Source: Archaeoglobaceae archaeon (GTDB taxonomy: Archaea > Halobacteriota > Archaeoglobi > Archaeoglobales > Archaeoglobaceae). From it: DNA of 46,281 nt. This document shows, piece after piece, positions 17,350-26,134 of this stretch. Below the pieces are notes generated by a model, which had not been told where the DNA came from, did not search any database, and worked only from the letters and a program-made list of their open reading frames with translations. A program made the translations under genes and the position numbers. Positions within the stretch are counted from its first letter, which is position 1. Each line of letters starts with the position of its first letter. Location: NCBI GenBank assembly GCA_015523335.1, contig WAKM01000056.1:1-46281 (forward strand). The letters run 5' to 3'.

Positions 17350-18570
17350 TCAGACACCTCCTATTATAGCCTTAGCCAGATCGATAAACCAATTCGGCGG
17401 GACGATCGTTATGAACGTCAAAGCGACCGCAGATAACACTATAGCGTTGACGACGCTCGGTATCGTTGGCTTCGCCAAAATTCTAGCAAGTCGGATGTAA
17501 TAGGGAACGGACATAGCCGAGTTGATCACCAAGATCAACGCCAACCAGATGTAGCCTACCTTAACCAAGGAGAGCAGTATGAAAAGCTTACCCCAGAATC
17601 CGATGAGCGGTGGCATTCCGATGAACGAGAACGCCAAGGCATACGTAAGGTAAGTCGAAGCTCCTCCGTCCTTTATAGAAACGAAGAATCCAACCTTTCC
17701 GAAAGCGTTAGCCATCAGCTGAAGCAGTGCTCCGGCGAAAGCCAGATAAATCCAATTCAAGTTGATGAGCGCCACGAGCGTTGCTAAGATGTATCCCATG
17801 TTTGCAATCGTAGAGTAAGCTAAGATCCTCGCCGGATTCGTTGAAGTAAGCGCCCCTATATTTCCGATGAACATCGAAACCGCCGCTACGAATGCTACGA
17901 AGAGCACAATATTCGTCGTAAGCGGATTTGTGGTCATGATCAGTATTTTGTATGCGACCACGAACGGAACGATCTTAGCGATGGATGCAACGATCGAAAC
18001 GGGAATAGGATCAGCCGTATCGAAGACATCCGGAACCCACTCGTGCATTGGAGCGCATCCGACTTCCATGCCCAAGCCGAGTATCAGCATCACGAAGCCC
18101 AAGACGTAGAGGTAGCCGGCGTTTACGCTGTTAGCATATACGAGCAACATCGCTCCGGCTAGGAAAAGAACAGTTGCTAAAACCATGAAGGTTATGTATT
18201 TTATTGCAACTTCCACGTTCGCCTTGCCCTCGCTCGTCATTATCAGGACGTAAGTTGGAATGGATGTTATCACAAACATCAGTAGTATCATTGCGAGGTC
18301 GTTCGTAAAGACAACGTAAACCGTTGCTATCGCGATTAAAGCTGTCAAAGCGTAGTCAACGCCCTTGATCTGGTTTTTCATCAACGTCATCGAAAACAGA
18401 TTTAAGACACCTATTGCAATTACTAAAGCGACGTAGCTCCTGTATTCTGGCAGTAAAAGCATTATCAGCAAAGCTATCAGACTGATAACGAATACACTCT
18501 TCGGACTCTTGAACGACAGTGCGGATCCTAAGGCGATTAAAATTAGGGAGGTAACTATAAGCTCGATCAT
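17350..18570 (-). CDS. fqoN: Fqo subunit N (NuoN-like antiporter subunit)
   Basis: A 406-residue polytopic subunit, shorter than typical NuoN (about 450-490). The family core is clear: GCAPMHEWVPDVFDTADPIPVSIVASIAKIVPF and NPARILAYSTIANMGYILA. Aligned by eye with E. coli NuoN, the conserved TM5 glutamate position is Val100 (LLMFVITSIPTYVL) and the TM7 lysine position is Glu169 (GLGMEVGCAPMH), while the next lysine (Lys199) is kept. This suggests an altered ion path. The ATG is 4 nt beyond the fqoL stop. Confidence 0.94.
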   Translation of the reverse strand: MIELIVTSLILIALGSALSFKSPKSVFVISLIALLIMLLLPEYRSYVALVIAIGVLNLFSMTLMKNQIKGVDYALTALIAIATVYVVFTNDLAMILLMFVITSIPTYVLIMTSEGKANVEVAIKYITFMVLATVLFLAGAMLLVYANSVNAGYLYVLGFVMLILGLGMEVGCAPMHEWVPDVFDTADPIPVSIVASIAKIVPFVVAYKILIMTTNPLTTNIVLFVAFVAAVSMFIGNIGALTSTNPARILAYSTIANMGYILATLVALINLNWIYLAFAGALLQLMANAFGKVGFFVSIKDGGASTYLTYALAFSFIGMPPLIGFWGKLFILLSLVKVGYIWLALILVINSAMSVPYYIRLARILAKPTIPSVVNAIVLSAVALTFITIVPPNWFIDLAKAIIGGV

Positions 18571-18574
18571 GCTT

Positions 18575-20485
18575 TCACCACCTTACCAGCGAAGCAACTA
18601 TCAAGGCTACCATAACAAATCCCAAAGCGATCTTAACATACCTCTTGAGGTATCCGGACTGAATGGCTCGGATTCCGAGCGAATAAGTTGCAATCAGTTC
18701 AGGAATTGCTTGATGGCAGAAGGTGTCGATCAGTCTGTTGCCGTAGTCCACTATCTTAGCGATCGCCCAGCCGATCTTCGGAATTATGTAGTCGTTCAAA
18801 GCCGGCATATACATTCTATCGCCCAAGAATCTGCCGATAGGCGATTCGAGTCTTGGAACGACCAATGCGATAGCATAGGAGATCAGCACAGCTAAACCGA
18901 CTGCAAGCGACGACCTCTCGAAACCCTTCTCAACGAACCCGCCTGCTATGGGCTCCGCATGTCCGAGTATAGCGTATAGCAACACGGCAAGCATGGAAAC
19001 CATTATAGCGTAGGCAATCGGCATCAGAACTTCTCCGTGCAGATGGAGATGCTTGGGCTTGTCACCCTTGATGAAGTTGAGACTGAGGAACTTAGCCAGG
19101 AACGCCGAATAGATTACCGAAACCGCTATGAGCAAATAGAGTGGAGCGGAGCCAACTTCGTGCATCAGATGGTGCATTATCCCGTCCATTGCGGACTTGA
19201 CCCAGTATGCTGTGAACGGCGGGACTCCGGATAGGCATAGCGTAGCGAAGACCGTCGCTACGAATGCAACCTTCATCTTCCTTGCCAGCTCAAGGTCACC
19301 ACAACAGAACCTGTCGTGGGTTGCGTGGATGAGATGTCCGGCAACGAGGAAGAGCGTAGCCTTCGCAAATGCGTGAACGATCAGATACCAGAACGCAACG
19401 TAAATCGCTATCTTTCCGAGCCAGAAAGATGCTGCTGCACATGCGAACATCAAACCAAGGCTGGACATTGTTGAGGCTGCAAGCAGGACCTTCCTCTCCC
19501 TGCAACCCAAAGCGACAGAAGCTCCGTAGAGGGCTGAGATCAACCCGAGGAACAGAACGAACAGATAGACCATCTCAACTCCGTGCATGTGATGCAACTT
19601 CCAAGGCTCTATATACCAGCTCAGCCTCATGAACAGATAAGTTCCAGCGGCAACCATCGTAGCCGAGTGAAGCAGAGCGCTGACGGTAGTTGGGCCTGTC
19701 ATAGCTGTCATAAGCCACTCGCTGAACGGAAGCTGAGCCGATTTGGTAAACGGACCCATGAGGAGCGCTATCATTAGAATTACAGTTCCGATAGCTCCGA
19801 TGTGGTGGAACAGCCCAGCCCAATCGATCTCGGATATGTTGAGGTTTCCGGTCAAGGCGTAGATAGCCGCAATTGCGAAGAACATCGGCATGTCTCCGAA
19901 TCTTATCGTCGATATAGCCCTCCAGCCACCGAAGCTTGGAGACCAGAACATGTTGAGAGGCCCAACCTTCCTTCCGATTATTCCGACGTATGACAGTTCG
20001 TCGTCGTCCCTGAACCAGTGGCCTATGAGTCCCCAAGAAGCCAGACCCAAACCTTCCCATCCTATGAGTAACAACATCAGGTTGTCGCTGTAAACTACCA
20101 AGAGCATTGAAGATGTGAACATGTTGAAGAAGAACCAATACCATCCCAAACGGTAGTCGTGCCTCATGTATTCCAAGCCATAGACACCAATGAGGAAGGC
20201 TATCAAAGCCGTCAAAGCACCCATGTATTTGCTGAGGTAGTCGAATATGAACACGAAGTTTATGTTGTAATCCGGAAGCCACGGATACGTGTAGGTGCCG
20301 TTAGGGAAGTAAAATAATATATAGAGTGCAATGCAGAGCGATACGAATAAGCCGAAGACCGAAAGTATCGGTAGCTTACGAGCCCACTCGGCTCCGGGTC
20401 TGTAAACCCACGCAAACGCTATCGGGAGGCTACACGCAACCGGAGTTGCAAATAGGAGAAACAACAAGGTTGCGATATCGATCAT
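18575..20485 (-). CDS. fqoL: Fqo subunit L (NuoL-like antiporter subunit)
   Basis: A 636-residue protein with about 15-16 membrane helices, the distal antiporter subunit of the membrane arm. Key residues are present: the TM5 Glu in LLIGWEGLGLASWGLIG, the TM7 Lys in LLMGPFTKSAQLPFSEWL and the TM8 region SALLHSATMVAAGTYL. The C-terminal part (about 480-636) fits the long lateral helix and last anchor helix of NuoL. Its ATG overlaps the fqoM stop by 4 nt (ATGA), so translation is coupled. Confidence 0.96.
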   Translation of the reverse strand: MIDIATLLFLLFATPVACSLPIAFAWVYRPGAEWARKLPILSVFGLFVSLCIALYILFYFPNGTYTYPWLPDYNINFVFIFDYLSKYMGALTALIAFLIGVYGLEYMRHDYRLGWYWFFFNMFTSSMLLVVYSDNLMLLLIGWEGLGLASWGLIGHWFRDDDELSYVGIIGRKVGPLNMFWSPSFGGWRAISTIRFGDMPMFFAIAAIYALTGNLNISEIDWAGLFHHIGAIGTVILMIALLMGPFTKSAQLPFSEWLMTAMTGPTTVSALLHSATMVAAGTYLFMRLSWYIEPWKLHHMHGVEMVYLFVLFLGLISALYGASVALGCRERKVLLAASTMSSLGLMFACAAASFWLGKIAIYVAFWYLIVHAFAKATLFLVAGHLIHATHDRFCCGDLELARKMKVAFVATVFATLCLSGVPPFTAYWVKSAMDGIMHHLMHEVGSAPLYLLIAVSVIYSAFLAKFLSLNFIKGDKPKHLHLHGEVLMPIAYAIMVSMLAVLLYAILGHAEPIAGGFVEKGFERSSLAVGLAVLISYAIALVVPRLESPIGRFLGDRMYMPALNDYIIPKIGWAIAKIVDYGNRLIDTFCHQAIPELIATYSLGIRAIQSGYLKRYVKIALGFVMVALIVASLVRW

Positions 20486-21927
20486 GGGCAGACACCTCCC
20501 AATATGCAGAGCTTAAGGCTCTTGAGGAATAACGTCGCAAGCGGAGGGAATATGAACGCTATCGAGATTATTCCAATCACATACAGCGGCGTGTCCAAGA
20601 GTCTGCTGACCCTCGGACTCTCCATTCCCTTCGGAGTTCCGTAGAATATCCTCCTCAACGTGTAGAAGCTATACCATCCCGATATTATGAACACGAACAC
20701 CACCGCAAGTATAAGCTTGAGGTCGAGCCCGTAAACGTCGACGATGCCCTTGAGTATGAAGAACTCGCCGAACATACCGACAGCCAAGATTCCGCTTAGG
20801 TTCATGAAGCCTATAAGTGCGGCATTCGATATCGTCGGAATGTATTCGTGCAGACCACCCATCTTGTTTACGTCCCTCAAGCCGTGATAAAGAGCTATTA
20901 TTCCGCCCGCTGTCATGAACAAGATCGATTTGCCGAATGCATGGGATATGTATTGAATCACGACTCCGAGCAAACCGTAGCTTCCCAAACAGAGAGCTAT
21001 AAGCATGTATCCCATCTGCGAAACGGTCGAATACGCGAGTAGCTTCTTGTAATCGGTCTGCTTGAAAACCGAAAATCCGGCATAGATGCTCGTAAGGATT
21101 CCGTATGCGATTATTATGTTTCTGAACTCGTTTATGAACCAAGGACTGACCAGATAAATTCTCAGAAGAACGTATCCGGCAAGACCAACAGTAAGAGGAC
21201 TCAGCAAGGCGCTAACAGGCGTAGGAGCTTCCGCATGAGCCCACGGAAGCCATATGTGTGGCCCTAAGCCCGGAAGCTTTACGATCATTCCCAAGAATAT
21301 CAGAAGCCATGCGAGGAAGCTCACGGTCGTTATGCTTTTCAGAGCGAGGGTCGAGTTCTCGAAAGCTATCATCAGAAATCCTATGAGCGTTAGAACTCCG
21401 GCTATGTGCGTCCAGACGAAGTATAGCAAAGCAACCCACTGCCTGTTTCCGTAACCGTATTTGTAGATAAGTAGGAACGAAGCTAGCAACGATATTTCGA
21501 GGAATATGTATAGCAGAATCAGGTTGCCAGAATAGACGAGCCAGAGCATCGAAACGGCATAGAGGTTAAATAGGAGGAAGTATTTTCTGAACTCTCTTGT
21601 TACATCGTCTATTTCGTCCCTCATCTCCTCGAACCTATGCTTCATATACGGCAGAGAATAGAGAGCAACCATTGCGGAAACCAAGCATATCGTGGCTCCG
21701 AAGGCGTTCGATATGGAATCGGCAAACAAATAGAATTCGCCTATCGGCTTGCCGAGGTTCATCAACGGAAGCTCGAAACTCTGGTTGGTGAGTAAAGCCC
21801 AGAGAGTTACGAAGAACGGAATTATGAACGCTACGAATGAAACTATCGCCGCCGTCCTCGGTCTGAAGAAGGGAGCTATGAACGTAACCAGTAGGGGAAT
21901 CAATATCGCATAAACCACCAGATTCAT
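20482..21927 (-). CDS. fqoM: Fqo subunit M (NuoM-like antiporter subunit)
   Basis: A 481-residue antiporter-like membrane subunit. The TM5 glutamate is present (LYIFLEISLLASFLLIYKYG), as is the TM7 lysine (LGMIVKLPGLGPHIWLPWAHAEAPTPVSALL). The TM8 lysine found in NuoM (LLK before GGYGLLR) appears to be Gly here (TVGLAGYVLLR). KLLAYSTVSQMGYMLIAL is the usual helix 11-12 signature. The gene is linked to fqoK and fqoL by 4-nt ATGA overlaps. Confidence 0.95.
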   Translation of the reverse strand: MNLVVYAILIPLLVTFIAPFFRPRTAAIVSFVAFIIPFFVTLWALLTNQSFELPLMNLGKPIGEFYLFADSISNAFGATICLVSAMVALYSLPYMKHRFEEMRDEIDDVTREFRKYFLLFNLYAVSMLWLVYSGNLILLYIFLEISLLASFLLIYKYGYGNRQWVALLYFVWTHIAGVLTLIGFLMIAFENSTLALKSITTVSFLAWLLIFLGMIVKLPGLGPHIWLPWAHAEAPTPVSALLSPLTVGLAGYVLLRIYLVSPWFINEFRNIIIAYGILTSIYAGFSVFKQTDYKKLLAYSTVSQMGYMLIALCLGSYGLLGVVIQYISHAFGKSILFMTAGGIIALYHGLRDVNKMGGLHEYIPTISNAALIGFMNLSGILAVGMFGEFFILKGIVDVYGLDLKLILAVVFVFIISGWYSFYTLRRIFYGTPKGMESPRVSRLLDTPLYVIGIISIAFIFPPLATLFLKSLKLCILGGVCP

Positions 21928-22235
21928 AGCTGGTCACCTCCCGAGGAAACTATATCGGTCGACACATCTCTCGTCATTCTATTGAGGAGGACTATCGAAG
22001 CTATCAGAACGAGGAGCTCGCTACTGCTCGTGAATATGGTTATGACGAGAACGCCGAAAGCCGTGTTGGTCATCTCCGGAATCGAAAACACCGGAATTAA
22101 AGCTAAAAAAACCGCACCGAACATCATCTCCAGTGAGATCAGTAGCCTGATCAGATCCCTGCTTGAGATTGCCGTGAGATATGCTATCAGTAATACGACT
22201 ACAGCTGTAATCAAGACTATGGCTACTTCAAACAC
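21924..22235 (-). CDS. fqoK: Fqo subunit K (NuoK-like)
   Basis: A 103-residue, three-helix subunit with a glutamate-bearing helix in LIRLLISLEMMFGAVFLALI and a C-terminal helix ELLVLIASIVLLNR, the NuoK/MnhC pattern. It starts with GTG (22233-22235), supported by GGAGGG 7 nt upstream, and overlaps the end of fqoJ by 13 nt. Confidence 0.93.
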   Translation of the reverse strand: MFEVAIVLITAVVVLLIAYLTAISSRDLIRLLISLEMMFGAVFLALIPVFSIPEMTNTAFGVLVITIFTSSSELLVLIASIVLLNRMTRDVSTDIVSSGGDQL

Positions 22236-22696
22236 AGCTCTTCCCTCCTAACTATCTTTACTATTGATATCATGAGCAGAACCATCAGACAGACCAAAAA
22301 CACAACAGCGAGAGCGTATTGCGATTGGAAGGCGGATATGTCGACTGATGCTTGGGAGAGGTTGAACGTCGCATACTTGTAGAGGGTGTATGTGAGAACG
22401 GCGATCGTTAAAATCGTCGGGATTATCCAAAGCCTATCGACGGGAATACTTTTCGGCACGTATCTGAAAACGGCCGCCAATGCAACCGTAACAATACCGA
22501 CGGCACCGATGAAGATGAACGCAATCAGTATGAATGCCGACTGTATGTTGAATACTGCAAATGTCGTAGCAATGAATATCATGGTCAAAGCCATGTATAA
22601 TGCGGAGTAGAAGTTATCTCTCGATAGCAGAACACCCAAAGATGACAAGACGGTCACAGATCCTAAAGCTAATAAAATTAAGCTTACAGTATCCAT
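22223..22696 (-). CDS. fqoJ: Fqo subunit J (NuoJ-like)
   Basis: A 157-residue subunit with about five membrane helices and the NuoJ signature AFILIAFIFIGAVGIVTVALAAVF around the pi-bulge helix. It is the first gene of the operon J-K-M-L-N-A-BC-D. The ATG (22694-22696) follows TTTATTAATT at about 22713-22722, a plausible TATA 21-27 nt upstream, and GGCGGG. A LysR gene diverges from the same intergenic space. Confidence 0.93.
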   Translation of the reverse strand: MDTVSLILLALGSVTVLSSLGVLLSRDNFYSALYMALTMIFIATTFAVFNIQSAFILIAFIFIGAVGIVTVALAAVFRYVPKSIPVDRLWIIPTILTIAVLTYTLYKYATFNLSQASVDISAFQSQYALAVVFLVCLMVLLMISIVKIVRREELCLK

Positions 22697-22854
22697 ATCC
22701 CGCCTTTAGAATTTTCAATTAATAAATCTTACTATTTTTATTGTTTGTGAAGGTTATTTTCGAAAATTTATAAGGTTTAAATCCTCCAGAGCATACGACT
22801 ATTTCGAAAAGTATGACAAAAAATTTAAAAAAGCGATATTTTTAGTCTATTGTC
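22697..22854. promoter_or_regulatory. Divergent fqo/LysR control region with two palindromes
   Basis: 158 bp between fqoJ (leftward) and the LysR gene (rightward). It has a leftward TATA-like TTTATTAATT (22713-22722) and a rightward AAATTTAAAA (22821-22830) 25-34 nt before the LysR GTG. Between them are the perfect 12-bp palindrome ATTTTCGAAAAT (22756-22767) and a second TTTCGAAA core (22802-22809), with centres 44 bp apart, about four helical turns. Such paired sites in a divergent LysR arrangement are candidate operators. Confidence 0.5.
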
Positions 22855-23793
22855 GTGGTTAGGGTAGATTTCATGAAAACGTATTTAAAGGTTATAGAGT
22901 GCGGAAGTCTGAAAAAAGCGGCAAAAGCGCTTGGAATGTCCGTAAGCACCGTTAGTTTTCAGATAAAGTCGCTCGAGGAATTCTACGGTGTCAAGTTGTT
23001 CAAGAGGGACGTGAACGGAATAGAACTCACGGAAGAGGGCAAGATAGTTCTAAAGAACGTGGAATACATCCTCGGAAGCATAGAAGAAACTAAGAGGTTG
23101 ATTTTGAACCTGAGAAACAGGGAGATATCCATAGCCTCTGGAATGGTCGGTATAGACATCATATTCAGTATAAAGACGCTCTTAAAGGCAAAGTATCCCG
23201 ACCTCGAAGTTAAAGTGGAGCTCAAAGGCGCTCACGAGTGCGTAAAGGACGTTATCAACGGGAAGGTGGATTTCGCAATAGTCGGAGATCTGAACGATGG
23301 AGCGATTAGAGAGAACGATCTATTCGTGACGGAGTTGGGAAAAGATCTACTCGTCCTCGTAGTTCCGGTGGATCATCGTTTGGCGAGAAAGGATACAGTA
23401 ACGCTCGAAGACGTTTTGAGTGAACAGATAATAATTCTTAACGAAAACTACGGAATAACGACAAGCACGATGAAGGCTTTAAAGAAAAGCGGTGTAAACC
23501 CGGACGATTTAAACATAGCTTATGTTGTGAACGATTTCTTTTCGAAAATTAACGCCGTAAGCAACGGTCTCGGAGTGGCCGTAACTTCGTTCATCGCCGC
23601 ATGGAAGGCTTGCGAGGTGGGACTCATAAAAATGAGAAAGATCGCGAACTTCGACGGCGAAAGGACGGTATACTTCATAGCGAGCAAATTAGCAATGGAG
23701 AGCGACAAGCTCAGAGAATACGCAGATTTCGTAATTAGAAACAGTAAGAAGTTTTTCAGCAGTATGGAGAAAAGATGTAAGCTCTTGAACTGA
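22855..23793 (+). CDS. LysR-family transcriptional regulator
   Basis: A 312-residue protein with an N-terminal winged HTH (about 1-60, SLKKAAKALGMSVSTVSFQIKS in pattern) and a periplasmic-binding-like effector domain (about 90-295, VDFAIVGDLNDGA; GLGVAVTSFIAAW). LysR proteins bind DNA as tetramers and respond to small ligands. It is divergent from fqoJ and could control it or itself; the ligand is unknown. The start is GTG at 22855, about 27 nt after the TATA centre, consistent with a leaderless message. ATG at codon 7 is an alternative. Confidence 0.93.
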   Translation: MVRVDFMKTYLKVIECGSLKKAAKALGMSVSTVSFQIKSLEEFYGVKLFKRDVNGIELTEEGKIVLKNVEYILGSIEETKRLILNLRNREISIASGMVGIDIIFSIKTLLKAKYPDLEVKVELKGAHECVKDVINGKVDFAIVGDLNDGAIRENDLFVTELGKDLLVLVVPVDHRLARKDTVTLEDVLSEQIIILNENYGITTSTMKALKKSGVNPDDLNIAYVVNDFFSKINAVSNGLGVAVTSFIAAWKACEVGLIKMRKIANFDGERTVYFIASKLAMESDKLREYADFVIRNSKKFFSSMEKRCKLLN

Positions 23794-23891
23794 GTTCTTC
23801 GAAACTTCGGCTTACTAAAAATATTAAAATCCTCGTTCTGCTTAGGTAAACCTTAAATATCATCAAGCTCTTTCGATTTAGGGGATCAGCG

Positions 23892-24185
23892 ATGGGATGG
23901 AAATCTCACGGTTTCAGGTTTAAATCAGGAAGAAAGCTCAGAAAAAAGGTGAGGGAAAAGGGAATCAAGATAAGAAGAGCCCTGCAGACTTTCGAAGTCG
24001 GACAGACCGTCCACATCGACATCGATCCATCGGTGCACAAGGGAATGCCGCACCCGAGGTTTCAGGGAAGAACGGGCGTAGTCGTAGGACAGAGGGGCAG
24101 AGCATACTTGGTAAGAATTAGGGACGGCGGAAAATACAAGATCCTGATCGTTCGCCCAGAACACCTCAAACCGCAAGGAGGTTAG
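23892..24185 (+). CDS. rpl21e: 50S ribosomal protein L21e
   Basis: A 97-residue basic protein, MGWKSHGFRFKSGRKLRKKV with IDIDPSVHKGMPHPRFQGRTG and a C-terminal RPEHLKP, matching archaeal L21e in sequence and length. CTTAAATATC at about 23851-23860 is the likely TATA. It heads the conserved archaeal cluster rpl21e-rpoF-DUF655; the rpoF start follows its stop by 2 nt. Confidence 0.97.
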   Translation: MGWKSHGFRFKSGRKLRKKVREKGIKIRRALQTFEVGQTVHIDIDPSVHKGMPHPRFQGRTGVVVGQRGRAYLVRIRDGGKYKILIVRPEHLKPQGG

Positions 24186-24187
24186 AG

Positions 24188-24538
24188 ATGTTTAAAGAGG
24201 TAAAGGAGTTCGATTTCATCACGATTGCCGAAGCTAAGGAGATAATGGAGAAGATAGCTAAGGAGAGACAGGAGAGGGCAGAGTTGCTTTTCGAGACCAG
24301 AAGAGCTCTGAAGCACCTCAGAACTTTCGCAAAACTTCCCGCGGATAAGGCTAAGGAGTTGGTTGAGGAGTTGATGAAACTTCCTCAGGTTCCGAGAAAG
24401 GACATCGCCGTCAAGTTGGCAGACATAATGCCGAGAGTTCCCGATGAAGTTAGGATAATCTACGCAAAAGAGAGGTTTACGCTAACTCCCGAGCAGATTC
24501 AGGAGATTTTGGATATCATCGACAAATACAGAATTTGA
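24188..24538 (+). CDS. rpoF: DNA-directed RNA polymerase subunit F (Rpo4)
   Basis: A 116-residue protein matching archaeal Rpo4/RPB4, which forms the stalk with Rpo7 and binds exiting RNA. Signatures are ITIAEAKEIMEKIAKER near the N-terminus and the HRDC-like end with ERFTLTPEQIQEILDII. AGGAGGT lies directly upstream, overlapping the rpl21e stop region, showing translational coupling. Confidence 0.96.
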   Translation: MFKEVKEFDFITIAEAKEIMEKIAKERQERAELLFETRRALKHLRTFAKLPADKAKELVEELMKLPQVPRKDIAVKLADIMPRVPDEVRIIYAKERFTLTPEQIQEILDIIDKYRI

Positions 24539-24583
24539 AGAAAGAATTAAATAGTTTTTGACCTATTTTTGTTCGGTGGTGAA

Positions 24584-25165
24584 ATGGTTAGGCGTAAGAA
24601 GGAGGTCGATAAGGAAAAGCTTGAGGATTATGCCTACGTTTTGGATTTCCTTCCTTACGGTTATCCCGATGATAAAAGACCAATTCACAAGCGTGAGCCT
24701 TTAGCTCAGGTTGTCGGGGAGAAGTTCTTCACCCTGCTTGAGGTCAGCATTAAAAAGGGGCAAAATCCGATTATTATGGACAGACTCTACATAGGAAAGG
24801 GCGAAAGGGATGTCGTAAACAAGATTAAGAGAAGGTTGAGATACGACCAACTTACCCCCGCTGCAAAATCCGAGTTACCTTACGTTTTGGAGCATATAGT
24901 TAAGCAGCAAGAGGAGAGGTTTGTTGAATTTTTTAACAAGGCTGAGTCGATTACCACAAGGCTACACCAACTCGAACTTTTACCGGGCATAGGCAAGAAG
25001 ACAATGTGGGCTATAATCGAGGAAAGAAAGAAGGAGCCTTTTAAGAGTTTTGAAGATATAGCGAAGAGGGTTAAGGGTTTACAGCATCCTGAGAAGTATA
25101 TAGTCAATAGGATTATTTACGAGCTTCAAAATCCGAACACGAAGTATAAGCTCTTTACTCTGTAG
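24584..25165 (+). CDS. DUF655 protein with helix-hairpin-helix
   Basis: A 193-residue conserved archaeal protein: an OB-like N-terminal half (YAYVLDFLPYGYPDD, LLEVSIKKGQNPIIMDRLYIGKG in pattern) and a C-terminal HhH (LELLPGIGKKTMWAIIEERK), suggesting nucleic-acid binding. It usually sits between rpoF and the rRNA dimethyltransferase gene ksgA; here ksgA does not follow. Start chosen at ATG 24584, preceded by GGTGGTGAA; a TTG at 24569 is in frame but precedes that ribosome site. Molecular function unknown. Confidence 0.92.
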   Translation: MVRRKKEVDKEKLEDYAYVLDFLPYGYPDDKRPIHKREPLAQVVGEKFFTLLEVSIKKGQNPIIMDRLYIGKGERDVVNKIKRRLRYDQLTPAAKSELPYVLEHIVKQQEERFVEFFNKAESITTRLHQLELLPGIGKKTMWAIIEERKKEPFKSFEDIAKRVKGLQHPEKYIVNRIIYELQNPNTKYKLFTL

Positions 25166-25330
25166 TTGGTTTTAATTTTATTATGATGCTATGATGCTAC
25201 GTGTATTCCTAAGCACCGCCTAATACCTCCAAAGCAAGCGGGTTTTTTTGAAATGATAATATTATAATATTCCACACATTCTAAACCGAAAGACAATAAC
25301 ATTTTTAACTATTACGTTTTCCTAATAAGC

Positions 25331-26086
25331 ATGATAGACGAAATTACTATTACAAAAGCCATAACGAGCAAGTTCGTTGAGAAGTTTTTGGACGGAATCG
25401 AATGCGACGTTGCGATTGTTGGCGCCGGTCCTTCAGGATTAACCGCTTCCTACTATCTCGCCAAAGCTGGTTTTAAAGTTTCCCTCTTCGAGAAAAAGTT
25501 AAGCTTGGGTGGAGGTATTTGGGGCGGGGGGATGATGTTCAACAAGGTTGTGGTTCAAACTCCCGCTCTGGAGATCTTAGATGATTTTGGTATCACATAC
25601 GAGCAATTCGATGAGAACCATTACGTTGTTGATGCGATCGAGTTGGCAGGCGCTCTAATACACAGGGCTGTCAAGGCTGGTGTTAAGGTGTTCAACCTTA
25701 CGAGCGTCGAAGATGTAATGATAAGAGACGGAAAGATAACCGGCTTAGTCATAAACTGGACTGCTGTGGAGATGAGCGGGCTTCATGTGGATCCGATGAC
25801 AATCTCAGCCAAAGCTGTTGTCGATGCAACCGGGCACGATGCTATAGTCTGCAGACTCGTTGCGAAGAAGACGGGAGAGCTTGAGCTTAGGGGTGAAAAA
25901 TACATGCACGCAGAAGCTGGAGAGTCGGGTGTCGTTGAGAACACATCTGAAGTCTTTCCCGGACTGTTTGTCACTGGAATGGCCGTCGCAGCCGTTTACG
26001 GCTTGCCAAGAATGGGTCCAATATTCGGTGGAATGCTCTTAAGCGGTAAGAAGGTTGCAGAATTGATTGCTAAGAAGTTAAAGTGA
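25331..26086 (+). CDS. thi4: Sulfide-dependent ADP-thiazole synthase (archaeal Thi4)
   Basis: A 251-residue FAD/NAD-fold protein ([33 protein letters not shown]) that makes the thiazole half of thiamin from NAD and glycine. In eukaryotic Thi4 a cysteine donates its sulfur once; at the matching spot this protein has His152 (SGLHVDP), as in methanogen enzymes that use free sulfide catalytically. TTTTTAA at 25302-25308 is about 26 nt before the ATG. The 165-bp upstream gap also holds a 14-bp AT palindrome (25258-25271); I see no TPP riboswitch in it. Confidence 0.95.
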   Translation: MIDEITITKAITSKFVEKFLDGIECDVAIVGAGPSGLTASYYLAKAGFKVSLFEKKLSLGGGIWGGGMMFNKVVVQTPALEILDDFGITYEQFDENHYVVDAIELAGALIHRAVKAGVKVFNLTSVEDVMIRDGKITGLVINWTAVEMSGLHVDPMTISAKAVVDATGHDAIVCRLVAKKTGELELRGEKYMHAEAGESGVVENTSEVFPGLFVTGMAVAAVYGLPRMGPIFGGMLLSGKKVAELIAKKLK

Positions 26087-26134
26087 TTTTTTCCGGGCTA
26101 TTTTTTCAGCTATTGCTATATCTTTTCCGTTAAT

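Noticed and set aside
25166-25330. TPP riboswitch upstream of thi4
   Set aside because: No CUGAGA-type core or matching stems; the promoter TATA sits about 26 nt before the ATG, leaving no leader.
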